From NCBI RefSeq assembly GCF_033807715.1, contig NC_084596.1:29214879-29278878 (forward strand): a stretch of DNA of 64,000 bases, in the 5' to 3' direction. Below the pieces are notes generated by a model, which was not told the DNA's origin, did no database searches, and worked only from the letters and a program-made list of their open reading frames with translations. Shown here piece after piece: positions 46,481-59,139 of this stretch. The position numbers and the translations under genes were made by a program. The stretch's first letter is position 1, and each line of letters opens with the position of its first letter. The DNA is from Cololabis saira (taxonomy: Eukaryota; Chordata; Actinopteri; Beloniformes; Belonidae).

Positions 46481-48449
46481 CATGATGACTTCGTTCTGAT
46501 TCATGCGAGAAACACTTCAATAAAATCAGGAAAGGAATCTTTACAGAAGACAATGAGTACATTCCTATTAACGTCCCATGTCATGTCATGAGAAAATAAA
46601 CTCAGCGTACACGTGTTTCTGATATGTGTATCAACATCTGTAAATCCACGAAGAAGGAACAGAGCTTCACCCTGGCAGGTCCAGATGACCAGATGGGTTG
46701 ACTACAGTTCTCTGTACTTGTTCTTATTATCTTGATGGCAGAATTAATCCTTTTCCTTATTATCTCAGTTCCTTGTTGTCAATTCATGGGCCATCTTTGA
46801 TGCTATGATGAATTATTTACTGTATTTCTTTGATGCCAGTAAATCTGAGCAAGTTGGGGAAAAAAATGTGACAGGTTCCCTTTTCAAAAGGAGACACCTT
46901 GGATTTTCTAAATGATCTCAGTGTAGTAAAATGTCAACAGACCCATTTTTTGTCTTCATATTTTTACATCAAAATAATATGGAATAAAAGGCTTTGTGTC
47001 GACACAAATTGATAAACCCAACAAAAGTTCTTTCCTGGTACACTGCTACTCTATGAACTCATCGAGCCTTTTCTGCGCACTTTTGTTTAATTTTGACAGT
47101 CAGGGGTGACAGTCAGTTTATGACCATTGAGCTCATAAATTGAGTCTGTTACTGTTAAGTCTACGCCCTTTTCCAAAACTGTGTTTTGACTGGCTTATAT
47201 TCTTCCCAACAGTGTCAATGCTGATTAAAAGCAAAATGAGAGAAAGAAAGGTGAAAGCAGGTCTTTTTCACTGTTAGAAAGTTGTCTGGTTGAGGTGTGT
47301 CCTGATAGAGCCTTCTGCAACCCATCTAATATTACTGCCTTACTTCCCCTGTCAATATTAAGTAAACCATTTCCTGTCACAAGAAAGACTGTCAACCTTT
47401 TTATCATTTTTATCAAGTTAATTTCAGTCAAGTCTGTTGCTTTGAAATTAGCTGAATAAACTATAGAATATCACTCATCGGTTATTGTTTACCTTACTTA
47501 TGTATGAAGAAGACATAAAAACTCTATTTATAGTCCGATCTAATAGTCAGATTTTTCTTCTCTCAGTTTGCATGCGGTTTTACAACTAAATTATCTTTGC
47601 TCCAACTGAGTCATTGCAATGATAAAAACATTCCTACATTTTATGAGGCATTTGTAGTCAAACAAAAGCTAATATTGTTCCCATTTCAAGAAATCTCATG
47701 TAGTTGTTTGGGTATTTTTAGTAAAGTAAAAGGAGTAATAGGATTTGCAGTAATGCTTTGTAGAGAAGAAAAGGCATAGATGACAATTTTGAAGTATTAC
47801 CATATTCTGCATTTAATTTCAGTTTGGACGGGCGTAATTGAAAACAGTAGGAGACTTCACTTTGAATGATTTTAATTTTGCACCAGCTGATTGTTGCTAA
47901 CAATGAAAAATGTTGATCCCCACTAAATTAAATATCTTAGATTTTTTTCTGGCTTTAAAACAGCCGAGAAGACGGATATTACAAAAAACAAATTCTGCAG
48001 GGAAAAAAATAATAAATCAGCACATTTGTGAAGTTAAGTGGCCATTTATTTCAGGGTATTTAACATGTTTGGAAAAGAAATGAGAATTTAAAGGGTTCAC
48101 ATCCATAAAAGAGGGCTAGAAGTCCCTATATTTGGATATCTTCTTGGCATTTAAGACATTCCTCTGCCATCTGCACTTGATAGTCATTACAAGTCTGTTT
48201 TATCTCTAAATTAGGCCTTGCCGGCTTGGAATGTCTGGCATGATTTAAACAAAAAGGATTGTTTTATTCAAAAAAATGTCAGTCTGCAGCTGTGATGTTC
48301 CTTTGTAATGCTGACACAAAACACTTGGGTAGACAAAAGGATTTTTTTTCTTTTATTCTTTCTTTAATTGTTAATTTCCATTGTAAATATCTGTTTTATA
48401 GTCATGCATTCCACAGCAAAATTAATTCTTATTGATTTATGTCTCTTAA

Positions 48450-49200
48450 CTCCCATTTTATGTTGAAGAACGAAGCTCCGGGCCGTTCACTGGAGCATTA
48501 TCTACTGTCCATTCCCCAAACAAACTAGTTTGGTTGAAACAAAAATGGCCTGCTTCGAAGATCAAATGAACATTAATGAGGGAGCAGCTTTTGAAAGTGT
48601 TGCACCAGTTGCATTTCTTATCCAAATGAGGAGGGGGACTTCTCAAAAGAGGAAGCCATTTATCTCTGCTGAGCAGCAGAGCTGGCCTGGAGAGCCTCAC
48701 TGCACTGCTCTTATCATGAAAAACTAGAGGAGATTTAGTGTGTTATAGCACTCATTTGATCTCAATGGGGTACAGGACTGTCTACTATCAGCTAACGACC
48801 CTATCGGTTTAATATTTTCAGCCTATTTCAGCATTCCCCCCTGTGATTAGTTGGACAGTAATTATTTTGCAACGTGCACGCCGAAATCGGCAGACAGATT
48901 TGAGCTTAAGGAGCCGCTTGGCTTGCTGTTGAGTATCTGTCAATAATTGTGTGAAAGATTTTCACCCCATGAATATTTCCATGAAATACTCTCCAGATTG
49001 AGAATAATAACCTGCATGCCTGCTCTGTCCCTGAGCAACAGCACGCTGTGATCATAAGCAGGCTTTCTGTCAGTGCAGAAATCATTACCACAACTGAGCT
49101 TCTAAAAAAGATGAAAGGCCGCATCTGGACTGGCAAAGTGGCCTTTAGCAGGTCTGGTGCACCATTGCGTGCTATCTGCTCCGTCTTCTAAAACCTCGAG
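48450..49200. promoter_or_regulatory. Candidate conserved non-coding element
   Basis: About 750 bp of even composition lack simple repeats or transposon signatures and contain homeodomain/TALE-like words such as tgtcaataattgtgtg and ccaaatgagg. Short open frames on both strands match nothing known. Conservation is suspected, not shown. Confidence 0.25.
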
Positions 49201-49744
49201 GTGAAGGGGATGAACAAAAACACATGTAAGTTGCTAGCGATTTCCCACTGCAGAGCCAGGTCGGGTCAATCTCCATCTTCCTTTGTTTCAGGATACTTCT
49301 TTGAACCGTGGGGCCTACTTACTCCATCATAAACACATGAATCTTTCAACCTCTGGTATGTGGCCACAATATCCCGCTGGGTAAGAGATTTATAATTCTT
49401 GAAGATATTACTTGACTGTACCATGCCCCTAAAATGTAAACATGAGAAATTGAATTTTTTAACACAATTCATTTAAAAAAAAAAAAAAACATATTACCAT
49501 TTAAAAACAATAATTTACTAACTTTAAACAAACTTTATGTTGGCTGAGATAAACTGAAATGAACTTAGAGACTAAGAATCTACTGAATGTATGATGGCCG
49601 CACCTGCAGCCCCACAGCTATAAATGGCGGTAACATCAAGCACCGACACTTTGATTTATTATGTACACACCTTAATTTATATTGTGTTGAAGTGCACAAG
49701 TTCAATTTGTAGCGCACAAATTTGGTTTACTTTGTATATTCAAC

Positions 49745-50128
49745 GGCAGCACGGTGGCTTCTGTGGTTAGCCCTGTTGCCTCACAGCAAGAAGGTTCCCG
49801 GTTTGATTCCCAGGCCCGGCAGGATCTTTCTGTGTGGAGTTTGTATGTTCTCCCCGTGCTTGCGTGGGTTCCCTCCGGGTACTCCGGCTTCCTCCCACAG
49901 TCCAAAAACATGCGTAGTAGGTTAATTGATGATTCTAAATTGCCCGTAGGTGTGAGTGTGAGTGTGTCTGGTTGTTTGTCTCTATATGGCCCTGTGATGG
50001 ACTGGCGACCTGTCCAGGGTGTAACCCCTGCCTCTCGCCTGAAAATTAGCTGGGATAGGCTCCAGCAGACCCCCGTGACCCTGCAAAGGGTAAAGCTGAT
50101 ATAGAAAATGGATGGATGGATGGATGGA
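49745..50128 (+). mobile_element. Complete SINE-like retroposon with (GGAT)n tail and 12-bp TSD
   Basis: The element begins ggcagcacggtggcttctgt, with a pol III A-box-like gtggcttctgtggttagccc and a B-box-like ggtttgattcc, so its 5' end is tRNA-like. The body includes tgtgtggagtttgtatgttc and gtgatggactggcgacctgt, a text dispersed very widely in teleost genomes. It ends in agaaaatggatggatggatg. A perfect duplication, tgtatattcaac, flanks it (49733-49744, 50129-50140). The intact TSD indicates a recent insertion. Confidence 0.88.
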
Positions 50129-50162
50129 TGTATATTCAACATTTGTTTCTTTATGGTTTATT

Positions 50163-50668
50163 TGTGCGGCGAGCCATGAGGGGATGTTGGAGACTCCAGG
50201 ATGCAGCTGCCAGAAATTAAGACGATTGGGACTGTACCAAGGGCAGCTACATCATGGGGGGAAATCATGGGTTTTTTGTGTAAATATTCACCATAATTTA
50301 AGTTCATTAGTATAATTTTGTATTTAGGAATTAAGTTAGGCCAACTCCCACCCTCACTGTTTGTTTAGATTATTTGTGTAAGTTATTTGTTAACAATGTT
50401 CAGTGTTTTACCCCTGTGTGTCATTGGTCTGATCAGCCAGTATTTAAGTTCCTTGTGTGTGTTTGTTCAGGTGTGGTCAGTTTGGTTTTGTTTCAGTGTG
50501 GTGGCTGTTATTGTTTAGTTTCTTCATTTTTTGACCTCTTTTAAGGGCCCCATCTTGTAAAAAATTATTTTGGTAATAAAACCCTTTTTTTCTTTAAAAT
50601 CTTTGAAATCTTTAAAGATTTCTTTAAAATCTTTGTGTCCTCATGCTTAACCGGCTTGGTCCCTCACA
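50163..50668 (+). mobile_element. Possible solo LTR
   Basis: The segment begins tgtgcggcgagcc and ends ggtccctcaca (TG...CA). It contains a TATA-like tatttaag at 50441-50448 and AATAAA at 50575-50580, followed by an imperfect (aaatcttt)n stretch, matching the U3-R-U5 order of an LTR. No 5-bp target duplication, primer-binding site or internal coding region is adjacent, so a solo LTR is inferred with limited confidence. Confidence 0.35.
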
Positions 50669-50669
50669 G

Positions 50670-53560
50670 AATGAATGAGGTCAGTTGCTTATTGAAAAAT
50701 AAATTGATGAGGATGTACATGGCTCCACATGTAGGTCTGATATTGGGATGATCTGGCCTGCACCGGTAGACAAGAGACAAGAGTAAGGCCCATGGCTTAA
50801 GCTGCCGTGTGATGTTCGTAGTCTGGTCATCTCTGCACTCTGTTACCTCATCCCAGTTTAGGTTAAGGAAATGTATTTCATTGGTAAAAGGACATATGAT
50901 AATAACTTAACGACTACATCAACTAAATTAAAACCCTTTTTTTTTGTCTGTGTTTTGTGAGTGTGATTCAGAAAATATATGTATTAGACAAGTCCCAAAA
51001 CAAAATAAATTCAAAAACTAACAGCACCCAAAAGTATTCCATTATTTTTCTACACTTGTTGGCTCATTTGGTTAAAGCAAGAAAACTTGTTCAGTGTGAA
51101 CACCAAAGCAAATATTACTCAAGAAATAAAGTGTGAATGAAAATGAAAAGCTTGCATGTTTCCAACAGAGTGTGACCTTGAACTATCATCCTAAAATATT
51201 GTGATGCCACGTATCCTTGATTTCCAAAGAAAATTAAACACTAGTATTTGTTGCTTTATGAGTTTAAAATTGGAACCCAAATACAGGCACGAGGGAGGCA
51301 GGCATGTGAAGACAAAGAAGATGACTTCATAAACATATTTGGGGTTTTAAGACAAAAATCAGGACTGAAGAATCACTGGTTCACCACTGATCAGTCACAG
51401 CCTTAGGATCAGCAGAAGCGAGACTGAAAAGAGTTAAACGTGTTGGATGCAGGAAGAATTGATTAGGAATCACTGGGAAACTAGAGAAGAAACACAAATG
51501 ACTCTTCAGGAAAAAGAGCACAGGCCTCAGATGACCCAGAAGGAGGGACAGCAAAGTCTGTCTGGTCAACATGTAGCTGTGAAAAGTGTCACCTCTATTA
51601 TCTAAAGTCATCCTGATCAGTGTGTTTGTACTATTGTGATGCAAGTTCAAAACTGGACACACCAGGGATGGCATAATTATTACAAAAAAATGACTAAAAA
51701 GGAGAAAACATGATGGATGGATGGATCAATGGATGCATGAATGGAATTAGAAAAATTGTGAGGAAATTAACCTTGTTCTTTGGTGAAATAGTTATTGGCG
51801 GTCCACCTATATATTTTAACAAACTGCAACAATACAACAGAGCTCCGTTAATTTCAGCTGAAACAAATAGCACGGATGTGAATGCACAAATACACTTTCC
51901 ACCTGCTATATGACCAATATTCAAAATGTAGAAAAAAAAACCCCTCACACTTCAAATTCATCAATGGAGTCATACAGTTAAGATGAAATATTCAATTACA
52001 ATTTGCAAATTCACAATTTGAATTACTATTATTACTATTATTTTAACTCTAGAATGTGCAGCACTTAGTTCTTTTGTGTGAAACATAAGCTAATGCATGT
52101 TTGTGGAGCTCCAGAACTGATTATCCAGTTGTCTCATATAGTTACATATTTAATATCCTCATATTATTATTATAGAAAAATAATTTGCGAAAACCATTCG
52201 AAGTAGAGAAAGTGTCAGCAAGAAGAGGAAAACATCCCCACCATAAAATAAATATAATGGGTTTAGGAAAGGGTGGTTGGGACTTAGTTGGTTCTCAAAC
52301 ATCACATCTCCATTGGTGGCACTTAGTATATCTTATATTACTTGCTTTCGTCTAATTACTCACTTTTGTCAAGTATGTATGTAATTGCGTTATCTCTGTG
52401 GAGCCCTTCCCTTCCCAGCCAGTTGGCAGCAGCGAGCCTCTGTTTGATGAAAGGCATCCAATTAAGATGAAACATCTAGGTCCTGAAATGATAATTTGTG
52501 TCCTGGCAACGCTGGTGGTCACGGAGGCCCGCTCTGTCAGTCCACACCACCCTTTAAAACATGGCCCGCTATTACTTCATTTAATAATTAATAGGATTTT
52601 AAACAGTCTTTCGTATATTGTTTTAATATGGAGCGGAGCTGACGTAAGGAGAAACCAGTGTTCTGAAAGCTCAAAAGGGAGGGGAGACCAAAAGGTTTCC
52701 ATTGTCTCAAATGAAGTTGGCAGTGAGAGTGGTTTACTTGGATTCTCGCTGCATAGTGTAATTTGTGAGTATATTGATAACCTGCATTCAGCCTAACTTG
52801 TGCGTTTGTCTGTTCTCTTCTGTAATAAGAAATGATGGCATACGTAACCAAAGCCAAGGGAATAAGATTTCAGCCAGACATTTAAGTGAATCACCAACTG
52901 TGTTGCATGTGAAGTGTACATTTGCGTGACTTGTTGTTCATTGCCCACATTCAACTTCGTGACTCTCTTCCATATTTGTGCCAAGTCTGAGGCCACATTC
53001 CTACATCTCTCCAGTTTGTCGGTAGAGAATGTGGCTAGTTTTCCTCCCTTGACTTATTTTGCTCCATTTCACATCCACTGTACCTCCAGGGACATGTATA
53101 TTATATAAATACGCTGTGTGTGGTAAAAGGCTTTAAATCACATTTACAATATTTACTCTCCATCAAACATTGAGTTGGTCTTGTTCTTGGCCTTATAGGT
53201 TTTTAAGTGAAAATTCAAAAACAGTTTATTTTTACAGCTAATAAAATAAGGATTCTATGTACAATCCTGTAAAAAAATAAATAAATAAATAAAAAAATAA
53301 AGGACATCCTTAATCAGTTCTAAAGTCTTACAAAGTTAAAAAACAAGAATAAATCATCTGGTAAAATGATTTATTCATCTGCCAGGTCTTGAAATTAAGT
53401 AAACACATCGTTCAGATGAACAATAGTACATGATTTATTCATGGCATTATTTAATTGCCAAAAAACTAAACCAAAATGCTGAAGTTGTTTGTCAAAAAAA
53501 AGCACACCCCGTGCTTCAAAGGGTAAGTAGCACTAAACTGAAATGATCATTTTTGGATGA
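50670..53560. other. Intergenic, no gene recognised
   Basis: The longest frame (52398-52796, plus, 132 codons) starts at GTG and has no recognisable family. The region 52390-52800 is repeat-free and contains taataattaatagg, a homeodomain-type core, so it may be a conserved non-coding block. Nothing else stands out. Confidence 0.5.
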
Positions 53561-53564
53561 CATT

Positions 53565-54235
53565 ATTAGTGTCTCACATTATTGTGGAGGTATTTCGGTC
53601 CCCTGTGTTTTACAGTGTTGCTTAGTTCTTTGAGTTTTCCGAACATTTGATTTACACAGCTCTCTTAAGAACCTGCCACAGCATTTTAATCAGGCTGAGA
53701 CCGTAGCTTCGACCGAGCCATTGCAGTTGATTCATTCTTTCCTTTTTTTAGCTGTTCTGCTGTAACTTTGCTGGATTTCATGTGGTCATTGTACTGCTGT
53801 ATGGGTCAACTTGAGCGGAGCTTTGGCTCTTAAGTCATATCATATTTTATCTGATAATAATTTGGTACTTTGCATAAAGCAGTTCATAGACAACTTAATG
53901 ATTGCAAGATGCCCAGATGGCTGCAAAATAAATCCAAATCAATTCACTTCCACCACTCTTCATGGCAGTGGGTGTAAGAACTCTTTCTGTTATTAAAGGT
54001 TTTGTTTTTTTGTTCTTGTTTTAACAGTTCTTCTGAGTCTTGCACAGTCTATCCTTGGCAAACGTCTTGATATATGTACATGTGTTTGTGGAAACAAGCC
54101 TGAAATCTACTCAATACACATCTTTTGTCTGTGTCACAGATGAATCCCAGACATGCCTTGTTTCCGTTCACTGGCAAAACTGTCGTCTGACTCTTATATT
54201 CTGTACACACATAATTCCATAGCTTTGTCTATGGT
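53565..54235 (-). pseudogene. Decayed Tc1-like transposase fragment
   Basis: Read on the minus strand, the region around 53690-53730 gives LQWLGRSYGLSLI, a corrupted version of the Tc1 block LQWPSQSPDLNPI. It is followed by a remnant of the adjacent MLW..LKRAV block. The plus-strand text (ctcacattattgtggaggta, catttgatttacacagctct) follows the common teleost Tc1 element throughout. Many stops and frameshifts are present and no terminal repeats were found, so this is an old, dead copy. Confidence 0.7.
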
Positions 54236-54239
54236 TACA

Positions 54240-56545
54240 AAAACCACATGCATATTTTCTCATTATGAATTAAATCCTTAAATAAAATTACACGTTAGAT
54301 TGTTAGATTTAGGGAAGTTATAAGGCAAGGTGTAGTACTCTGACTCATTCAGAAGTGCTATAGTGAAGCTTTAAAAATATAAACTCAGCTAGTTTCAAAT
54401 TTGTTTCTGAAGGACTCAATGGTTTTCCTCTGAGGATTTTAATATTTTGTTTGTTAATTTTCCTAAGTAGGTGGGGTCTCTCTCCAAATCAAATATGTAA
54501 CCCAAGATGTGTATCATCATCGGTGAACTGCAAACTGAAGTCAATCTGGGCGATGGAGTGAAGCCAGTTAGTCAAATCAAACTTTTGCCAGAACTGCTTG
54601 TGAGACAAGCAAAAATGTCTTTCCTTACTTTGGTTTATTTGAATTAATGCTCTCAAATTCTAATAGAAATGATATAACACAAAAAAAACACAAATCGCAG
54701 TCAGTTTCCTCAGCACAATTGCACAATCAAACTTTCATTTGTTTGATTAGAAAGAAAAAAAAACAGAATTTCCTTGAGCTGTTGTAAAAAGATATACTGT
54801 ATGTCTGAAAGTTATAAGATTAAAACTGTTCAGAAAATGTATGTTATTTAATATATTCTCTTTTCTAAGCTGATTATGATAGCCATGTTTATCTGTCTAC
54901 GTCTGCAGCACTTGTGGGCTGAAAAATGTGTAGTTTCTGACTCAGACATGGAACTTAGACCACAGCAACACCCTAATCAGGTTTTCAGCGCACGAGTGCT
55001 GCACCACAGTCAGGCAACTTTCTAATGTCTGGAGCCGAGGTTCTGCAGCTTCCAGTACATCAGCAGATGATTGTTAACAGCATCAGCACGCTTCAGACGA
55101 CAGTGTCTCAAAAACTGGGAGGAGGTGTTCAGACAGCAACAATTAAGGGTCCCATCTGAAGAGTGATCATCATTTGAGTGCCACTTTTATATACTTTCCC
55201 ACAGCCTGTCCCCAGCCTACTGGGACTGCTGATGCTATCTCCTGCCAAATGTGTTTACCGAAAATGTGAAAAGAAAACATCTAGAAGCAAATAAAGTAAT
55301 GCAAACCACATGATACAAAAATTTGAAACTGCATTACAATGACATCTGTCTTATGTCAAATATCAGTTGATCATTTGGGATTTCTAGAAGCATATGCGAC
55401 AACAGATTCACATGTCCATATTATCTATAACTGATACTAGTGGAGCTAATCCAAACACTGGTCCACCCTCTGATTGAATTTAATTACAGATGGCCTTGCT
55501 GACAATATGTTCAGCAGTGTTTGCTTCACTTTTTTACAAAAAAAAAAAAAAAAATTCAAATAGTTTCTCGTCATTTGTTTGATTAGAGCTACTGAACTTG
55601 GCTGCGGTGAAATAACTCCCTTTTGAATGATTACAGTTTTGTTGTCAGTTCAGACTGACCATGATTTTGAGGTGAGGTTGGGTTCAGCTCAGATCAAGGG
55701 GTCATATCCTTCTGTGTTTGTCAAGCTGATGTGCTGCTGGCAGGACAACTTACAGCCACGAGGTTGTCGGGCTGGCGGCGCAAGCACTTTACAGAGTGTT
55801 GTTTTCTTTGGGCGCTTAGTGAATCTCAAACTGCTTGTTTCTCTTTTTCCTGTATGGATTTCACATTTGCATGGAAAAATCTTTCTTGTGTGTTTGGATT
55901 TCCATTGTGTGGACAATATAAAGGGCGCCGGGATGGGATGTGGGAAAAGGGAGTGTGCAGTTTGCTTAAGTGCATGTTTTGATGTCTGTTTGACAGCCTT
56001 GGTCAGTGGCTGATGTCAGTACATACTGAAAGTTAATGGCCATCCTCTTTCCTACTCTTAAATTCACTGGGGGAAACCAGTGAAAGACTGCTACTGCAGA
56101 TATCCCACGATATAAAAATGTGGAGCGCGTCCATTATATACAATGTTCAATCATTATGTGAAGCCTGCACACTTTAAACAGCAGAGGAATTAAACATATG
56201 TGGTTGCAATGATATAAAATGACTTGAAAGCTTCTAACTGATCAAGAATCTCTGTAATGTGGACTATAAAAGTGCTTGCCCTTTAATTTGAAAATAAAGG
56301 TTGATTTTTATATGTCAGTGGTTCCTTAAACACTGTTTTGAAAGGAAGTATCTCAAATTGTGGTCAAAGACCAATTGGGAAAACAATCATTGAGCAATTT
56401 TCACCAAAGTATTTTTTTAAGCTGGCAATAAACGTCTGCTTGAAATGTATCCGATTTTATCCTCAGTGCTAATTATTTGCAAAAAGGTAAGATTTTCCCA
56501 TGATGGTTCTTGAGCATAGAGCAAAGGACACTGAATCAATTGAAA
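54240..56545. other. Intergenic, no gene recognised
   Basis: A poly(A) run is present near 55539-55554. The frame at 55627-56013 (128 codons, plus) and overlapping frames on both strands have no recognisable homology. The block 55640-56010 is GC-balanced and may be non-coding but constrained. Confidence 0.45.
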
Positions 56546-56548
56546 ATG

Positions 56549-56550
<2 letters not shown>

Positions 56551-56614
<64 letters not shown>
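56551..56614. repeat. (TA)n microsatellite
   Basis: About 32 uninterrupted TA units. The Ile-Tyr frames that cross it on both strands are artefacts of the repeat. Confidence 0.95.
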
Positions 56615-56617
<3 letters not shown>

Positions 56618-56619
56618 TT

Positions 56620-58455
56620 TACAAAAGAAAAAAAAACCTGCACATCTGTCTTCCTCGCTCGTGTTTGCTTTTTGGCTCAGGAGCTATGGCTGAGTGTACA
56701 GAGTTTGTTATGACTGAGATCTGTGGAAATAAAAAGGCCTTGTTGTCTCAGCTGAACATGAGAAATACCTGAGAACCTCATCAAGTCTGCTGTATGACCT
56801 TGTGTAAAGTCTTTGAACAATGCCGGGAGTTCTTGTCAGATTAAACTTCCAAGAAAACCGGCACAATCACTTTCCCCATTCTTCTCTGGGTTCCCCTCTT
56901 TATTACTTTTTCCGGCCTCTTTTCGTTGTACATGCGTCTGCATGAGTATGAGGTGTTTAATAAGTGTGCACATTTCCTCCGCGAGGGGAAATAATAAATC
57001 CATGCTCATTATTTCAATAAACAAAATGTACTTTAATCACTCAACGGCTTATGACAGAAAAGTGTGTTTGGCTCATGCATGTAACAATGATATGCCAGGC
57101 GCTGACATTCTGTTACCGAACTGCTTTGGCATAAAACAAGGACACCATCATTTTTATTGACACTTTGCAAGAGAGCGTGAGATTTTTATTTTTTATTTTC
57201 TCTCTCTCTGTCTCTCTCTCTCTCTGGGTTATATTAGGAACTGACCTTGTGGCCACCAGTCTGGAGTCATTATGTCAATATCAGAGCATGAGGTAAAGAA
57301 CCGTAACTATAAATAAATAAAATCATAAATAATGTCAGCCTACCTGCACCAATCTCCGCAGGCCTGAATGGAGGTATATATTAAACCCTGACAACATCAA
57401 AGGTATGAGACTGCTGGCATGAGATACTGGAATACCTTTCACATCCCTGTGACTGATGTCACCTCCACAGGCTAAATAAAGCCTTCCTGGGTCTTCTTTC
57501 ACATGTTATCTGAATGGTTAGACGTTCAACTGCTAGCTATAGTGAGACAGATTCCTCAGAGCAGGTTTCAGAATGCAACTAACTGTACGAGAGCCTGAAA
57601 ATTAGACTTATGGAAAAATGACTGGCTCCATGTCCTCATTGTTTACCCTTAACATGTGCAAAAGTGTCTCTGGGCAGGACAGGGAACCTGTGTCAACCCC
57701 TACAACAGAAAAGGGCTGAAAGAGAGAGGGGGAAATAATGAACGAAATGAATACATGCTTGGAATAGCTCCAATGTTAAGAGAAAACATTATAACTGGAG
57801 AAACAACTCCACATTACCAAAAAGCCAGCTGTTAACGTTGAAGTGCTACACAGTTAGAACTAAACCATTTAGCAGAAGTGTTTTGCTACAGCAGGACACC
57901 AGAGTAAACGTGACTGAGAAGACAGAAAGATGTGTATTGAAGAGTTAAATGATGTTGTATTGGTCAAGAGCTGCAGTTTATGGTTATTTGAAGCCATATA
58001 CAAGAGTTAGTGTTTGTGTATTAAAATATCACTTTTCAATTTCACTTGAAGGAATATTTTACTACTTTTAGGAAATGCATCCTACGTCACAACAAAATCC
58101 AGCCAACTTTGGACTCCCATCCAGATCATGCTGTGTATCGCTTTATGACACCAAACAAAAATGCAATGCATCAAACAAAAATTAAACTAGCTCACAAACC
58201 TACAGTGGCTATTGATCGAGAGGCAGGTATCAGACTTACGAAAGTAATGATGAAAGGGAAAACGAGAATGACCAAGTGCGACACCGAAAAGAAAACATTT
58301 TGGACAGTGGCGTAAAAGCGACCTAACCTCCACCTCTCGTGGCATTAGTAAAGTTAAAAGTTTCAGTTGTAGTTTTTTAAATAAATATTCAATGTTTCAG
58401 TTCCTGATACTCATTTCGGGTAGAAACATGCAGCAGAATCTGAGACTGGCAGGTG
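56620..58455. other. Intergenic, no gene recognised; short (TC)n at 57200-57225
   Basis: Apart from a ~26-bp TC-rich tract at 57200-57225 nothing distinctive is visible. Short frames do not resemble known proteins. Confidence 0.5.
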
Positions 58456-58463
58456 TAACCTGG

Positions 58464-59134
58464 CATACCTGTCAAGTCTCCCTATTTGGCCAGAAAACTA
58501 CCGTATTTTACCATCTTTCCCGCTGTCTTCCTGTATTAGTATTTTCCTGTAAATTTCCCCTTTTATAATATAATAATTTTTAAACTTCAAACTGAATTGT
58601 CCCGAACCTCGCGAGAACTGTCACTTGCTGTAGCCTCGGTCGCAGTTCTCGCGAGGTTAGTGGCGACAACGGTAACAAACTCGGAACAACAAATCAGAGA
58701 TGGATGGATGTAACAAGAGAAGACATTTCTGCCCAAAAAGCAAAGACTTTTGGGGAACCGAAATTACTTTCCCAAAGATGAGCAGGACGGGGCAGAGAGC
58801 CACATGAGTGAAAATGACAAATTAAAAGAAAATGTAAATGTTTCACTTGAAGACAATCAATATGTATATAAACTGAAAATATTTAAAATAAATAAATGTG
58901 CTTTAATTCCCCTTTGTGTTTTCATTTAGACTCTATTATAGGAATTACATACAACAAAAGGTCGGCCTGTCAGATTCTGAGCACCTAGTTGTAGGTTGTA
59001 AGTGGTTGACAGGTAGTTATTTTGGATTTCTCATAAATCTGTCTTAAAATGTAAGACACTGGACCTCGGTTGGGCTGGTGGGACAGCGGCGGGAAAATTC
59101 CCCGTATTTTTAAATCCAAAACTTGACAGCTATG
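58464..59134. mobile_element. hAT-like non-autonomous element
   Basis: The ends are inverted repeats: catacctgtcaagt at 58464 and catagctgtcaagt inward from 59134. The inner text on both sides (gaaaactaccgtattttacc; aaaatacggggaattttccc on the minus strand) is the ccgtatttt-type sub-terminal repeat of a widespread animal element family. The flanking 8 bp (taacctgg / gtacttgg) match at only 5 positions, so the TSD is weak. The interior holds a 16-bp perfect inverted repeat and decayed coding DNA. Confidence 0.6.
58605..58658. repeat. Perfect 16-bp inverted repeat with CTCGCGAGA core
   Basis: aacctcgcgagaactg (58605-58620) is mirrored exactly by cagttctcgcgaggtt (58643-58658), with a 22-bp loop. 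Each arm has CTCGCGAG, close to the palindromic promoter motif TCTCGCGAGA. It lies inside the hAT-like element upstream of its decayed coding segment. Confidence 0.9.
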
Positions 59135-59139
59135 GTACT

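Larger units (their letters stand above)
45600..49730. other. Intergenic, no gene recognised; candidate conserved blocks
   Basis: No coding exon was recognised. Two blocks look unusually complex and repeat-free for this desert: 46200-46480 and 48450-49200. They are listed separately as candidate regulatory DNA. The rest is AT-rich. Confidence 0.5.

Noticed and set aside
49745..50128. tRNA gene at the start of the SINE-like element
   Set aside because: A- and B-box-like words are present, but there is no full cloverleaf. It is a tRNA-derived retroposon head.
52398..52796. 132-codon plus-strand frame
   Set aside because: Begins at GTG, has no recognisable homology, and more likely reflects a repeat-free non-coding block.
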